A program made the position numbers and the translations under genes. Source: Bacteroidales bacterium (GTDB lineage: Bacteria > Bacteroidota > Bacteroidia > Bacteroidales > UBA932). From it: a DNA stretch of 37,647 nt. Numbering within the stretch: the stretch's first letter is position 1; every line of letters starts with the position of its first letter. The stretch is taken from the NCBI GenBank assembly GCA_016285175.1, contig JAEEQF010000008.1, positions 1 to 37,647 of the forward strand, in the 5' to 3' direction. This document shows positions 5,925-14,477 of the stretch, in pieces. Under the pieces are notes generated by a model, which saw only the letters and a list, made by a program, of their open reading frames with translations, had not been told where the DNA came from and did not search any database.

Positions 5925-8585
5925 ATGGCAAAGTTCTGGTCGGACATATTGGTGCCGCTGGCCATCACGGGTGTGGTGGCGGTACAGACGCTGGGGGTGG
6001 AAATCTCCCGGGCGTCGCGCCTGCACGGGTGGTTCCCCGCCGCGCAGCAGGACACCCTTGTCCGCCGGGATACGCTGCCGCCGCAGGACACGCTACCGCA
6101 GCAGGATACGCTGGCCCTGCCGGATACCCTCGCGGAAGAAGATGATTTCTTCCTGTTTGGAGAGGAGGAGCAGGCGGACACCACGCCCAAGATCATGGCA
6201 CGGGATACCATGAAGGTACCGGACAGCCTCCGCTTAACGGATCCCTTCCGCTACAAGTGGTACGTGGCCCTCAAGGACTCCCTCACCCACCGGATAGTGG
6301 TGGATTCGCTCATATCCGCTGGAGACTCGCTCCTGTGGCCCCAGATTGACTCCATCTATCTGGCCGATTCCACCACCTATGCCAAGGAAGCGTTTGAAAA
6401 GTGGTATGCAGGCCTTTCCAAGAGCGAGAAGAAACGCTACGACTACGAGCACTATAAGCTTCCCGCCCTCCTGCATCGGCAGGATTCCATCCGCCACCGG
6501 AAAGACTCCATCAAGGCCAGGAGGGACAGCATCATAGAAAACACGCCCCGTATCCTGGAAACCGCTTTCCTGCCGGATTCCATGCACTATAAGCGCCTGG
6601 TGGCCTGGCGGCACAACCGCTACAACAACAATGTGGAGACCTTCGAATGGGACACCACCGCCAACTACCATTTCTACGACTACCCGTTCATGCGGCAGGA
6701 TGTGGGCGCCACCTGGCTGGGCATGCCCGGATCGGCCTTGCAAAGCCATAACTTCTTCAAGCGGGACCAGGAGGAATCCGTGAGTTTCTACGCTCCCTAT
6801 GAGTCCTGGACGTATACGGCGGCCAACCTGCCCATGTTCAACACCAAGACTCCGTACACGGAGCTGGAGTACTACGGCAACCTTTTCAACAGCAGTACGC
6901 TCAGTGCCGATTCGTACCGGGTATTCACCACCCAGAACATCCTCCCTTCGCTTAACGTGGCCCTGGAGATGAAGCGGTATGGCGGGGCAGGTACCCTCCA
7001 GAACGAACAGACCAACAACCGGACCTACTTTGTGGCCGGCAACTACCTGGGCAAGAAATACCTGGCCCACGGCGGCATGATCTTCAACAGCATGACCCGC
7101 CAGGAAAGCGGCGGTGTGCAGGACAACTTCTGGATCCGGGACACCACGGTGGACGTCCGGGAAATCGCGGTGAACCTGGCCGCCGCCTCCAACCGCTACA
7201 ACAAGCGCACTTTCTTCTTCGACCAGAGTTACCGCATCCCCTTCGACTTCATTGAGAAGCTGCGCCACCGGGGAGACTCCACCTGGGTGCAGGCAGACTC
7301 CATCAACACCAACATCACCACCGGCTTCATCGGCACTTCGTCGGAATACACCGTCTATTCCAAGAAGTATGTGGACGAAACCTCTTCCAACCTGTCGGCC
7401 TTCTATAACGAGGTATACAATATCAATCCCAACAAGAGTACGGACTCGCTGCGGGCCATGCGGCTGGACAACCGCATCTTCGTGCGCCTGCAGCCCTGGA
7501 AGGAAGACGCCGTGGTTTCCAAGATTGAAGGCGGTATCGGGGACCGGTATCAGACTTTCTACCACTTTGAACCGGGCGGCTTCCTTAAAAAGCCTAACAA
7601 CGCCCGCTGGAACACCTTATATACATACGTAGGCGCGGAAGGCCGGCTCAGGAAGTATCTGGAATGGGATGCCATGGGGCTGTACAACTTTGCCGGCTAC
7701 GAGGCCAACGACTTCACCGTGCAGGCCAACGCCAAGCTCAATCTGTTCCCCTTCCGGCGGCAGCCTGGCAGTCCCCTTTCCATCAGCGCCCACTTCGAGA
7801 CCAAACTTAAAGAGCCGGGATTCTACGAACAGCACCTGTACTCCAACCATTACAACTGGGAGAATGACTTCGGCAAGGTTTCCACCACCCGGGTTACCGG
7901 TTCCATAGACATTCCTAAATGGAGGCTCAGCGCATCGGTGGGTTACGCCCTGCTGGCCAATAACATCTATTACGACACCCTGGGCATCGTGCGCCAGAAT
8001 ACCGTGCCGATGAGCGTCCTGTCGGCCTCCCTGCGCAAGGACTTCGTCTTCGGCCCCGTCCATCTGGAGAACAGCGCCCTGCTGCAGGTCTCCTCCAACC
8101 AGGACGTGCTGCCGCTTCCCACCCTGGCCCTGAACCTGCGCTGGTTCCTGCAGTTCGTGGTGGTGGATCCCAAGACCATGATCATGCAGATTGGCGCCAA
8201 CACCCGCTATACAACCAAATGGTATGCGCCTTCCTACAATCCGGTGGCGGGCGTGTTCATGAACCAGAAAGAGGAACTGTACGGCAACTGCCCGGTATTT
8301 GACGTGTTCATAAACTTCCAGTGGAAGAAGGTGAGCGTCTTCCTCAAGATGGAGAACCTGGGCAACGGCTGGCCGGCCGAAAGGCACGACTATTTCACCG
8401 CCCACCACTATATCCAGACACCGGCAGCCCTCAAATTCGGCATTTCCTGGCCCTTCTATCCCATGCTGGGCAAGCAGAGGACTCTGTCCGAGCGGGCCAG
8501 CAGTTCCGGTTTCGGAGGAAGAAGCGGCGGAACCGCCGGCGGCGGTCTCTCCGGCGCTCTCAGGGGCATGGGAGGCGGCAACTGA
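5925..8585 (+). CDS. Putative outer-membrane porin (Porin_10-like)
   Basis: 886 residues from the ATG at 5925; an in-frame ATG at 5874 lies upstream of the -7 box and is less likely. A hydrophobic segment near residues 7-22 (DILVPLAITGVVAVQTLG) is the export signal. A Thr/Asp-rich stretch with repeated DTLP-type units (bases 6051-6132) follows, then a helical linker region rich in DSI/KDSI. From about residue 210 onward come alternating beta-strand segments with many aromatics, as in a large beta-barrel; HGGMIFNSMTRQESGGVQDNFW and the FFDQSYRIPF segment resemble the Bacteroidota putative porin family. The protein ends in a glycine-rich tail instead of a terminal aromatic strand. It overlaps the downstream transglycosylase start (TGATG). 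Substrate unknown. Confidence 0.75.
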   Translation: MAKFWSDILVPLAITGVVAVQTLGVEISRASRLHGWFPAAQQDTLVRRDTLPPQDTLPQQDTLALPDTLAEEDDFFLFGEEEQADTTPKIMARDTMKVPDSLRLTDPFRYKWYVALKDSLTHRIVVDSLISAGDSLLWPQIDSIYLADSTTYAKEAFEKWYAGLSKSEKKRYDYEHYKLPALLHRQDSIRHRKDSIKARRDSIIENTPRILETAFLPDSMHYKRLVAWRHNRYNNNVETFEWDTTANYHFYDYPFMRQDVGATWLGMPGSALQSHNFFKRDQEESVSFYAPYESWTYTAANLPMFNTKTPYTELEYYGNLFNSSTLSADSYRVFTTQNILPSLNVALEMKRYGGAGTLQNEQTNNRTYFVAGNYLGKKYLAHGGMIFNSMTRQESGGVQDNFWIRDTTVDVREIAVNLAAASNRYNKRTFFFDQSYRIPFDFIEKLRHRGDSTWVQADSINTNITTGFIGTSSEYTVYSKKYVDETSSNLSAFYNEVYNINPNKSTDSLRAMRLDNRIFVRLQPWKEDAVVSKIEGGIGDRYQTFYHFEPGGFLKKPNNARWNTLYTYVGAEGRLRKYLEWDAMGLYNFAGYEANDFTVQANAKLNLFPFRRQPGSPLSISAHFETKLKEPGFYEQHLYSNHYNWENDFGKVSTTRVTGSIDIPKWRLSASVGYALLANNIYYDTLGIVRQNTVPMSVLSASLRKDFVFGPVHLENSALLQVSSNQDVLPLPTLALNLRWFLQFVVVDPKTMIMQIGANTRYTTKWYAPSYNPVAGVFMNQKEELYGNCPVFDVFINFQWKKVSVFLKMENLGNGWPAERHDYFTAHHYIQTPAALKFGISWPFYPMLGKQRTLSERASSSGFGGRSGGTAGGGLSGALRGMGGGN

Positions 8586-9529
8586 TGAAAGCCTCCTATA
8601 AGACTTACCTGCTCATTGTCCTTGCAGTCCTGGTACTCCTGCTCATTCCGCGCAAGGAGCGTTCGGGAGAACGCGCCGTACGCCCGGAAGACACCCTCCG
8701 CTGCATCCTTCCCTGGGAGGGAGCCGACCTGGAAGAGGCCCTGGTGCGGAAATTCACCGGCGACCATGGCCTGGAGGCCACCCTGGAAGTGGCAAGCGAC
8801 AGTGCCGATTACCTGGATTCCCTGCTGAAAGGCACCGCAGACCTGCTTGTATCGGTCCAGGCCGATTCCCTCCCGGAAGGCCTGGCGGCCACCCGTCCCT
8901 TCCCGGACGGGACGGTATGGGTGCTCCGCAAGGACGAATCCCATGCCCTAATGCTCATGAACCGCTGGATTGGGGAGCTTTCCTCCGAATCCCGCTTCCA
9001 CCAGATCCAGCGGGACTACCAGAAGGGAAAACCCGTCCGCCTTACCACCATCAGCAGCTACGACCCGCTGGTGCGGAAGTATGCCGAAGCCATCGGCTGG
9101 GACTGGCGCCTGTTATCGGCCATCATTTTCCGCGAATCGCGTTTCCATCCGGACGCCAACTCGCACAAGGGTGCCATCGGCCTCATGCAGATCCGGAGCA
9201 GCCGTTACAGCACGGACACCCTGCTCATCCCCTCCGTTAACCTGTCCGTGGGAACCACCTATCTAAAGCGCCTGCAGAATATGTTCAGTTCCGCCGCGGC
9301 CGATACCACCGAATGTATCAAATTCACCCTGGCCGCCTACAACGCCGGCGAGGGCCGCATCCTCCAGACCATCCAGACGGCGCGCGAAAAAGGGGTGGAC
9401 GCCACCCGCTGGGACAGCGTGCTCAAGGTGATTCCGGACGTCCCGGGATTCAAGGGCACCCAAACCATTGTTTATGTGGAAGATGTGCTGAATATCTACG
9501 CCTTCTACACCCGCTTCTACCCGCTTTAG
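8585..9529 (+). CDS. MltF-like lytic transglycosylase
   Basis: 314 residues from the ATG at 8585, which overlaps the TGA of the porin gene; the frame is open further upstream but that part lies inside the porin gene. Residues 5-20 (YKTYLLIVLAVLVLLLIP) form a membrane anchor or signal. Residues about 35-150 resemble a reduced solute-binding-protein domain (DTLRCILPWEGADLEEALVRKF to FPDGTVWVLRKD), as in MltF. The C-terminal SLT domain starts near 165, with the catalytic Glu at 184 in FRESRFHPDANSHKGAIGLMQI and the later AAYNAGEGRI motif. Such enzymes cleave the MurNAc-GlcNAc bond to form 1,6-anhydro-MurNAc. Co-transcription with a large outer-membrane barrel suggests local wall opening for barrel insertion, which is inference. 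Confidence 0.88.
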   Translation: MKASYKTYLLIVLAVLVLLLIPRKERSGERAVRPEDTLRCILPWEGADLEEALVRKFTGDHGLEATLEVASDSADYLDSLLKGTADLLVSVQADSLPEGLAATRPFPDGTVWVLRKDESHALMLMNRWIGELSSESRFHQIQRDYQKGKPVRLTTISSYDPLVRKYAEAIGWDWRLLSAIIFRESRFHPDANSHKGAIGLMQIRSSRYSTDTLLIPSVNLSVGTTYLKRLQNMFSSAAADTTECIKFTLAAYNAGEGRILQTIQTAREKGVDATRWDSVLKVIPDVPGFKGTQTIVYVEDVLNIYAFYTRFYPL

Positions 9530-10479
9530 CCGGCAGGGTGCTCCTTCCGGTACAGTTCCCAACTGTTGAAAAGGTTCTGCCAGATGGCATAGAGCCCGCC
9601 CGCCACTGAAGTAACTGGCGTTAAATAATTGTATCCCAGCCAAATAAGGAAGCCTGTGTTCTTTTGTCCCAAGGCCTGTCCCGCGGTAATCTTGTCCTCG
9701 CGGTCCTTCCCCATCCTCCGCCCGGAGAAGAACTGCACGAAGCAGCTGAGGATGGAAACGCCTACGATGCCGGCGATGGCCCAGGCGCCCAGGCCGCTGA
9801 GGAGCAGCGCCCGGGTGGCCAGGATCATGGCCAGGGTAAGTCCCACGCCCCATACATAGAAGGAATACGAAGCCCAGCGCATGAGGCGGCGCTGCAGCTT
9901 ATGGGTGGTGTAGCGGATGAGCCAGGCCACAAGGCCGGGAAGGATAAGCATGGGGAAAACCTTGAGGGCGATGTGCCCCACATAGCTCCAGAAGCCCATC
10001 TGGGCCGATGGATTCACCAGCGGGATCACCAGCGGGATCAGGAAGGTGGCCGCCACATTGATGATCACAACGTAAGACACCGTGTCCGGGAGTTTACCGC
10101 CCAGCCGGTCCGTGATGACCCCCGCCGCGGCGGCTGTGGGACAGATAAAGCAGAGCATGGCGCACTCCAGCAGCATGCGGACATGACCGGGCTGCATGAG
10201 CAGGACGCCCGCCGCCAGGGCCAGGAACAGTCCCGCCTGGATGGCCAGCGCCTTAAAGTGCCAGTGGGTTAAGCGTAAATCGTGCGGGGAGATCTTGACG
10301 AACTGGAAAAACAGCAGGACGGCAATTACCAGCCGCTGCCCCTCGCTCACCAGTGGGTGCAACCAGGGACCGAAGGGATGCAGGCCTGGGGAAAAGTGAT
10401 AGATAATATATAAGGATGTTCCCAGAACGATGGCCCCCGGAAGCATCCAATCCCTTATGACAGCAGCCCATTTATGCAT
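9526..10479 (-). CDS. Bile acid:sodium symporter (BASS)-type transporter
   Basis: 317 residues from the ATG at 10479 (MHKWAAVIRDWMLPGAIVLG); the longer frame to 10692 would run into the divergent M13 gene. About nine or ten hydrophobic segments span almost the whole length. CFICPTAAAAGVITDRLGGKLPDTVSYVVIINVAATFLIPLVIPLV and ALGQKNTGFLIWLGYNYLTPVTSVAGGLYAIWQNLFNSW match the two conserved discontinuous-helix regions of the BASS/arsenite-permease fold, with the GQKNTG segment at the usual place. It is an inner-membrane secondary transporter, probably sodium-coupled, of organic anions. The substrate is unknown; similar genes outside the gut are not bile acid transporters. It converges on the transglycosylase gene with a 4-nt overlap. 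Confidence 0.8.
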   Translation of the reverse strand: MHKWAAVIRDWMLPGAIVLGTSLYIIYHFSPGLHPFGPWLHPLVSEGQRLVIAVLLFFQFVKISPHDLRLTHWHFKALAIQAGLFLALAAGVLLMQPGHVRMLLECAMLCFICPTAAAAGVITDRLGGKLPDTVSYVVIINVAATFLIPLVIPLVNPSAQMGFWSYVGHIALKVFPMLILPGLVAWLIRYTTHKLQRRLMRWASYSFYVWGVGLTLAMILATRALLLSGLGAWAIAGIVGVSILSCFVQFFSGRRMGKDREDKITAGQALGQKNTGFLIWLGYNYLTPVTSVAGGLYAIWQNLFNSWELYRKEHPAG

Positions 10480-10529
10480 AAAACATCCAATCCGAGACAA
10501 TAATCTGCACAAATATGCAGAGTTTTGTG

Positions 10530-10537
10530 TAAATTTG
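10530..10537 (+). promoter_or_regulatory. -7 box upstream of the M13 peptidase gene
   Basis: TAAATTTG matches TAnnTTTG and lies 42 nt upstream of the ATG at 10580. No convincing -33 TTTG is seen at the expected distance. The TTTGCAAATTGCC that overlaps and follows it is also present at the FKBP promoter (31562-31574). Confidence 0.5.
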
Positions 10538-10579
10538 CAAATTGCCCCGAAAGCAAACATCAATAAAACCATCAATATT

Positions 10580-12589
10580 ATGAAAAAGACTTTATTGCTT
10601 ATGTCAACCCTTCTGGCCCTTGCGGCCTGCGCTCCCAAGAGCAAAGCGCCGGCCCTGGACATGGCCAACCTGGATCCTTCCACCAGCCCCAAGGAAGACT
10701 TCTACCAGTATTCCACCGGCGGATGGCAGAAGAACAACCCGCTCCGTCCGGAATTCTCCCGCTATGGCAGTTTTGACGCCCTCCGTGAGCAGGCTCAGGA
10801 GAACCTCAACGCCCTCTTCGAGAGCATGACCACCTCCGAAACCGTTCCCGGCACCGTGGAGCAGAAGATCACGGACCTCTACAAGATGGCCCTGGACTCC
10901 ACCACCCGCAATGAGCTGGGTGCACAGCCCATCCAGAAATACATCGCCGAGATCCAGGCCGTCAAGTCCAAGGACGAACTGGCCACCCTGCTGGGCAAGA
11001 TGAGCCTTTACGGGGAAGGCGGTTTCTTTGGCGCCGGCGTAGAGGCCGACCTTACCAACAGTGACATGCAGATCCTTTACCTGGGCCAGGGCGGCCTGGG
11101 CATGGGAGACCGTGACTACTACCTGCTGGAGAGCAACAAGGCCCTGAAGGACGGTTATCAGGCCTTCCTGGTGAAAGCCTTGAACCTGGCCGGTGTGGCC
11201 GATGCCGAGGCTGTGGTTGCCAAGGATATGGCCGTCGAGGATGCCATGGCCCAGATTTTCTGGACCCGCGAAGAGAATCGCAACATGGAGAAGATCTACA
11301 ACCCCATGTCTTCGGAGCAGATCTTCAAGTCCTGGCCGGCACTCGGCTTCGACAAGATCTGCAGCGCCGCCGGCATCGCCCCGCAGGAAAAGATCATCGT
11401 CCAGCAGCCCTCCTATTTTGAAGGCCTGAACGCTTTCTTCGGCAAGACGGACCTGGAAACCCTCAAGGCTTATCTGCTTACCCAGTTCGTCTCCGGTCAG
11501 TGCAGCGCTCTGTCCGACGATTTCTACACCGCCTCCTGGGAGTTCTTCTCCCACCAGATGGCCGGTGCCCAGGAGCAGCAGCCGCGTTGGAAGAGAGCCA
11601 TGAGCGTTCCCAACAGCATCCTGGGAGAAGCCGTGGGTGAGATGTATGTGAGCCGTTACTTCCCGGAGAGCTCCAAGCAGAAGATGGTTACCCTGGTGGA
11701 GAACCTGCGTACCGCCCTGGGCCAGCACATCGACCAGCTGGAATGGATGGGCGACGAGACCAAGGCCAAGGCCCAGGAAAAACTGGCCGCCTTCACCGTG
11801 AAGATCGGCTATCCGGACAAGTGGAAGGACTACAGCTCCCTGGACATCAATCCGGAAAACACTTACTATGAGAACCTCCGCAACGCCAGCGCCTGGTATG
11901 TGAAAGACAACATGGACAAGCTGGGCAAGCCCACGGACAAGACCGAATGGGGCATGACTCCGCAGACGGTGAATGCCTACTACAACCCCACCACCAACGA
12001 AATCTGCTTCCCGGCCGCTATCCTGCAGAAGCCTTTCTTCGATCCTGAGGCCGATGAGCCCGTGAACTACGGCGGCATCGGCGTGGTCATCGGCCACGAG
12101 ATGTCCCACGGCTTTGACGACCAGGGTTCCATGTTCGACGCTGTGGGCAATATGGTGAACTGGTGGACCGACGAGGACAAGGCCAAGTTCAACGCCCTGG
12201 GAGACAAGCTTGCCGCCCAGTTCGACGAAGTGGAAATCCTGCCCGGCGTACACGCCAACGGCCGATACACCCTGGGTGAGAACATCGGCGACCACGGTGG
12301 CCTGTCCATCGCCTTCACCGCCATGGAGAATGCCGTGGCCGGCAAGAAGGACCCCATGATTGACGGCTTCACCCGTGCCCAGCGCTTCTACCTGAGCTAC
12401 GGCGCCATCTGGGCCCAGAACATCACCGACGAGGAAAAAGCCCGTCTCACCAACATGGACGTGCACTCGCTGGCCGTGAACCGCGTGAACGTTTCCGTCC
12501 GTAACTTCCAGACCTTCTTCGACGCCTTCGACATCCACGAAGGGGACAAGATGTTCCGTCCGGAAGAGGAGCGCGTCCACATCTGGTAA
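10580..12589 (+). CDS. M13-family (neprilysin/PepO-type) zinc metallopeptidase lipoprotein
   Basis: 669 residues from the ATG at 10580, preceded by an AT-rich leader; the longer frame from 10430 lacks a signal. The N-terminus MKKTLLLMSTLLALAACAPK is a lipoprotein signal with the lipid-bearing Cys at 17. Peptidase_M13_N covers about 38-420 (EDFYQYSTGGWQKNNPLRP is the typical start). The catalytic part holds NAYYNPTTNEICFPAAIL, the zinc motif HEMSH at 506-510 within VIGHEMSHGFDDQG, and ENIGDHGGLSIA, where family members usually have ENxADxGG; the Glu zinc ligand and the Asp are both present. The normal C-terminal VHIW is retained. It acts on oligopeptides in the periplasm or at the outer membrane. 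It abuts an ABC permease gene. Confidence 0.95.
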   Translation: MKKTLLLMSTLLALAACAPKSKAPALDMANLDPSTSPKEDFYQYSTGGWQKNNPLRPEFSRYGSFDALREQAQENLNALFESMTTSETVPGTVEQKITDLYKMALDSTTRNELGAQPIQKYIAEIQAVKSKDELATLLGKMSLYGEGGFFGAGVEADLTNSDMQILYLGQGGLGMGDRDYYLLESNKALKDGYQAFLVKALNLAGVADAEAVVAKDMAVEDAMAQIFWTREENRNMEKIYNPMSSEQIFKSWPALGFDKICSAAGIAPQEKIIVQQPSYFEGLNAFFGKTDLETLKAYLLTQFVSGQCSALSDDFYTASWEFFSHQMAGAQEQQPRWKRAMSVPNSILGEAVGEMYVSRYFPESSKQKMVTLVENLRTALGQHIDQLEWMGDETKAKAQEKLAAFTVKIGYPDKWKDYSSLDINPENTYYENLRNASAWYVKDNMDKLGKPTDKTEWGMTPQTVNAYYNPTTNEICFPAAILQKPFFDPEADEPVNYGGIGVVIGHEMSHGFDDQGSMFDAVGNMVNWWTDEDKAKFNALGDKLAAQFDEVEILPGVHANGRYTLGENIGDHGGLSIAFTAMENAVAGKKDPMIDGFTRAQRFYLSYGAIWAQNITDEEKARLTNMDVHSLAVNRVNVSVRNFQTFFDAFDIHEGDKMFRPEEERVHIW

Positions 12590-13747
12590 GTGGAAGCGTC
12601 CCGCTTCATATCGCGGAAACTGTCTTTTCAAGGGAAACTGGCGGCAGTGGCCATTGCCGTCAGTTTCTTCGTGATGATCGTCGCCGTAGCCGTCTCCTCC
12701 GGCTTCCGTGCAGCCGTACGGGACGGGGTGGCGGCTATGGTGGGCGACATCCGTATCCAGCCCCAGGACCGTTCCCTGGGCGAAATGGCCTCCATGCCCC
12801 GTAATCTTCCTTCCCAGGAAGCCATCCTTTCCCTGCCGGGAGTAAAGGGCATCCGTCCCGCGGTACTCCGCAGCGGCGTGGTGAAGGACGGAGACCGCAT
12901 CCACGGGGTATTGGTGAAAGGGATCCAGCGGCCGGATTCCACCCTCTCCGTCTCCATCCCGGAGCGTCTGTCCCGCATCATGGGCCTGGGCGTAGGAGAC
13001 AACCTCACCACTTATTTCATCGGCGAAAGGGTCCGGGTGCGGAAATTCCGCATCACCGCCGTCCACCGGGACCTGGTGGAAATGGACGACAACCTGGTGG
13101 TCTATGCCAATCTGGAGGACCTGCAGCGCCTGAACGGCTGGGAGGCCGATGAGGTGTCCTGCCTGGAGGTAGAAGTGGCCGACCGTTTCCGGGACCGCGC
13201 CGCCCTGGACAACGTGGCCGCCCAGCTGGGAGTGTGCCTGCTGAACAGCGGGACCAAGGAGGAAGACAATCTCTATGTCACCGCCTCTCCCCGCGCCTAT
13301 CCGCAGGTCTTCGACTGGCTGGAACTGCTGGACTTCAATGTATTCACCATCCTCATCCTAATGACGGTGGTGGCCGGGTTCAACATGATTTCCGGTCTGC
13401 TCATCCTGCTGCTAAGGAACATTTCCACCATCGGCACGCTCAAAACCATGGGCATGGACAACAAGGCGGTGGGCGGGGTATTCGTCCGCGTGGGTGCGGG
13501 TGTGGTCTTAAAGGGCCTGCTCATCGGCAACGCCCTGGCACTGCTTTTCTGCCTGGTGCAGGGGGCCACGCACCTGATCCCCCTGGACCCGGCCAATTAT
13601 TTTGTCTCCTATGTCCCGGTGCACGTGAACCTGCCCTGGATCCTGGCGGCCGATGTGCTGGCTTTCCTGGCCATCCTGGCCATGCTCTGGCTGCCCGCCC
13701 GCTATGTCTCCAAGATCGATCCCGCCGTTACGGTGAAGGCCGATTAG
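12590..13747 (+). CDS. FtsX/LolE-type ABC transporter permease
   Basis: 385 residues starting at GTG 12590, immediately after the TAA of the M13 gene; no ATG in frame gives the conserved N-terminus (SRFISRKLSFQGKLAAVAIAVSFFVMIVAVAVSSGF). Membrane segment 1 is at about 17-38, then a large periplasmic MacB-like domain (40-240), then three C-terminal membrane segments of the FtsX domain (about 244-275, 300-325, 345-370) ending AMLWLPARYVSKIDPAVTVKAD. This is the topology of LolC/LolE lipoprotein-releasing permeases, which work with a LolD-type ATPase. No ATPase gene is adjacent. The lipoprotein-release role is inferred from family resemblance. Confidence 0.85.
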   Translation: MEASRFISRKLSFQGKLAAVAIAVSFFVMIVAVAVSSGFRAAVRDGVAAMVGDIRIQPQDRSLGEMASMPRNLPSQEAILSLPGVKGIRPAVLRSGVVKDGDRIHGVLVKGIQRPDSTLSVSIPERLSRIMGLGVGDNLTTYFIGERVRVRKFRITAVHRDLVEMDDNLVVYANLEDLQRLNGWEADEVSCLEVEVADRFRDRAALDNVAAQLGVCLLNSGTKEEDNLYVTASPRAYPQVFDWLELLDFNVFTILILMTVVAGFNMISGLLILLLRNISTIGTLKTMGMDNKAVGGVFVRVGAGVVLKGLLIGNALALLFCLVQGATHLIPLDPANYFVSYVPVHVNLPWILAADVLAFLAILAMLWLPARYVSKIDPAVTVKAD

Positions 13748-14355
13748 ATCCGCGCCTCGCGGAAAACCTCCACGATGGAAGGATAAGTATTCTTAAGGAA
13801 AGGCGGCAAGGAGGACTTGGCCACCCAGGCGGCTTTGGAGATGTCTTCTTCCCGCTGGGGGGTTAGATTGGTGGGGTCCGTATAAAGCATGTCGTACCAC
13901 CAGGTGTGCTTGAGGTGCCAAAGATTGTCCCGGAAATACACGTGGTCCGTAATGCAGATGAGCCTGCGCAGTTCCAGCTGGTCCACCCCCGTCTCTTCCT
14001 GCACTTCCCGCATGGCGCACAGCTCAATGTCCTCCCCGGGCTCCTGATGGCCTTTGGGGAGGTCCCAGAGGCCGCTTCTGGAAATGAGGAGGAAGTCTCC
14101 GCGGCGGTTGCTCACAAGCCCTCCGGCGGCATTGACTTCCTTGAATTCCTGGCAAAGCCGGCGATAGGTCTTTTCAATATCGTCCGTAGGGATATAGATG
14201 CGCAGCAGGCTGTCCTGCACCTCGAACATCCGCACCAGGGCGTGGATGTCCAGCACCTCCCCCACGTGGAATTCCACGGAGTTGGCATCCTGCAGCGCTT
14301 CCTCCAGGGGAGAGCAGATAATGATACACCTTTTACCGAAATAGATTTTGTGCAT
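13744..14355 (-). CDS. Nudix hydrolase family protein
   Basis: 203 residues. The Nudix box GHQEPGEDIELCAMREVQEETGV fits GX5EX7REUXEEXGU exactly, so metal-binding Glu residues are intact. The N-terminal about 85 residues (MHKIYFGKRCIIICSPLEEALQDANSVEF) are an extra domain seen in Bacteroidota Nudix proteins; it is not a known catalytic unit. The Nudix domain hydrolyses nucleoside-diphosphate-linked compounds; the substrate cannot be told. WDLPKGHQEPGE resembles the diadenosine-polyphosphate or (di)phosphoinositol-type subgroup, weakly. The 3' end overlaps the ABC permease gene by 4 nt in convergent orientation. Its leader would contain the palindrome at 14389-14454. Confidence 0.88.
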   Translation of the reverse strand: MHKIYFGKRCIIICSPLEEALQDANSVEFHVGEVLDIHALVRMFEVQDSLLRIYIPTDDIEKTYRRLCQEFKEVNAAGGLVSNRRGDFLLISRSGLWDLPKGHQEPGEDIELCAMREVQEETGVDQLELRRLICITDHVYFRDNLWHLKHTWWYDMLYTDPTNLTPQREEDISKAAWVAKSSLPPFLKNTYPSIVEVFREARI

Positions 14356-14364
14356 GATTTTTGC

Positions 14365-14372
14365 TAACTTTG
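14365..14372 (+). promoter_or_regulatory. -7 box reading toward the SRPBCC-like gene
   Basis: TAACTTTG matches TAnnTTTG. Transcription would begin near 14378 and run through the 25-bp palindrome before the ATG at 14478. A TTTG lies upstream at 14347-14350, but at 14 nt instead of about 19-20. Confidence 0.5.
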
Positions 14373-14388
14373 CAGTCCATCAGTTTAA

Positions 14389-14454
14389 GCGCAGCCTGTT
14401 CCCCTCCGGGGGTGAATAAGAAAGCCGATACCCCCGGAGGGGAACAGGCTGCGC
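14389..14454 (+). repeat. 25-bp perfect palindrome, intergenic relative of the in-frame element
   Basis: Arms 14389-14413 and 14430-14454 are perfectly complementary over 25 bp. The 16-nt loop GAATAAGAAAGCCGAT matches 13 of 16 positions of the corresponding part of the element centre in the M16 gene (GAATAATTATGCCGAT). It lies in the spacer between divergent genes, between two inward-facing -7 boxes, so both leaders could contain it. There is no U-tract, so it is not a typical terminator. Confidence 0.7.
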
Positions 14455-14463
14455 CCTAAAGTA

Positions 14464-14471
14464 CAAAGATA
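14464..14471 (-). promoter_or_regulatory. -7 box reading toward the Nudix gene
   Basis: On the minus strand the bases read TATCTTTG, matching TAnnTTTG. Transcription would start near 14458 and traverse the palindrome leftward before the Nudix ATG at 14355. The box lies only a few bases upstream of the opposite gene's start codon (14478). Confidence 0.5.
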
Positions 14472-14477
14472 CGAATT

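Noticed and set aside
5874-5925. Upstream ATG at 5874 as start of the porin gene
   Set aside because: It lies before a good -7 box (5911-5918), and the extra 17 residues are not signal-like; the ATG at 5925 directly precedes the hydrophobic export segment.
10604-13066. A very long antisense open frame (820 codons) opposite the M13 peptidase and ABC permease genes
   Set aside because: It is a mirror of GC-rich codon structure in two genes with clear family motifs; the antisense translation is low-complexity in His, Gly and Val and has no recognisable domain.
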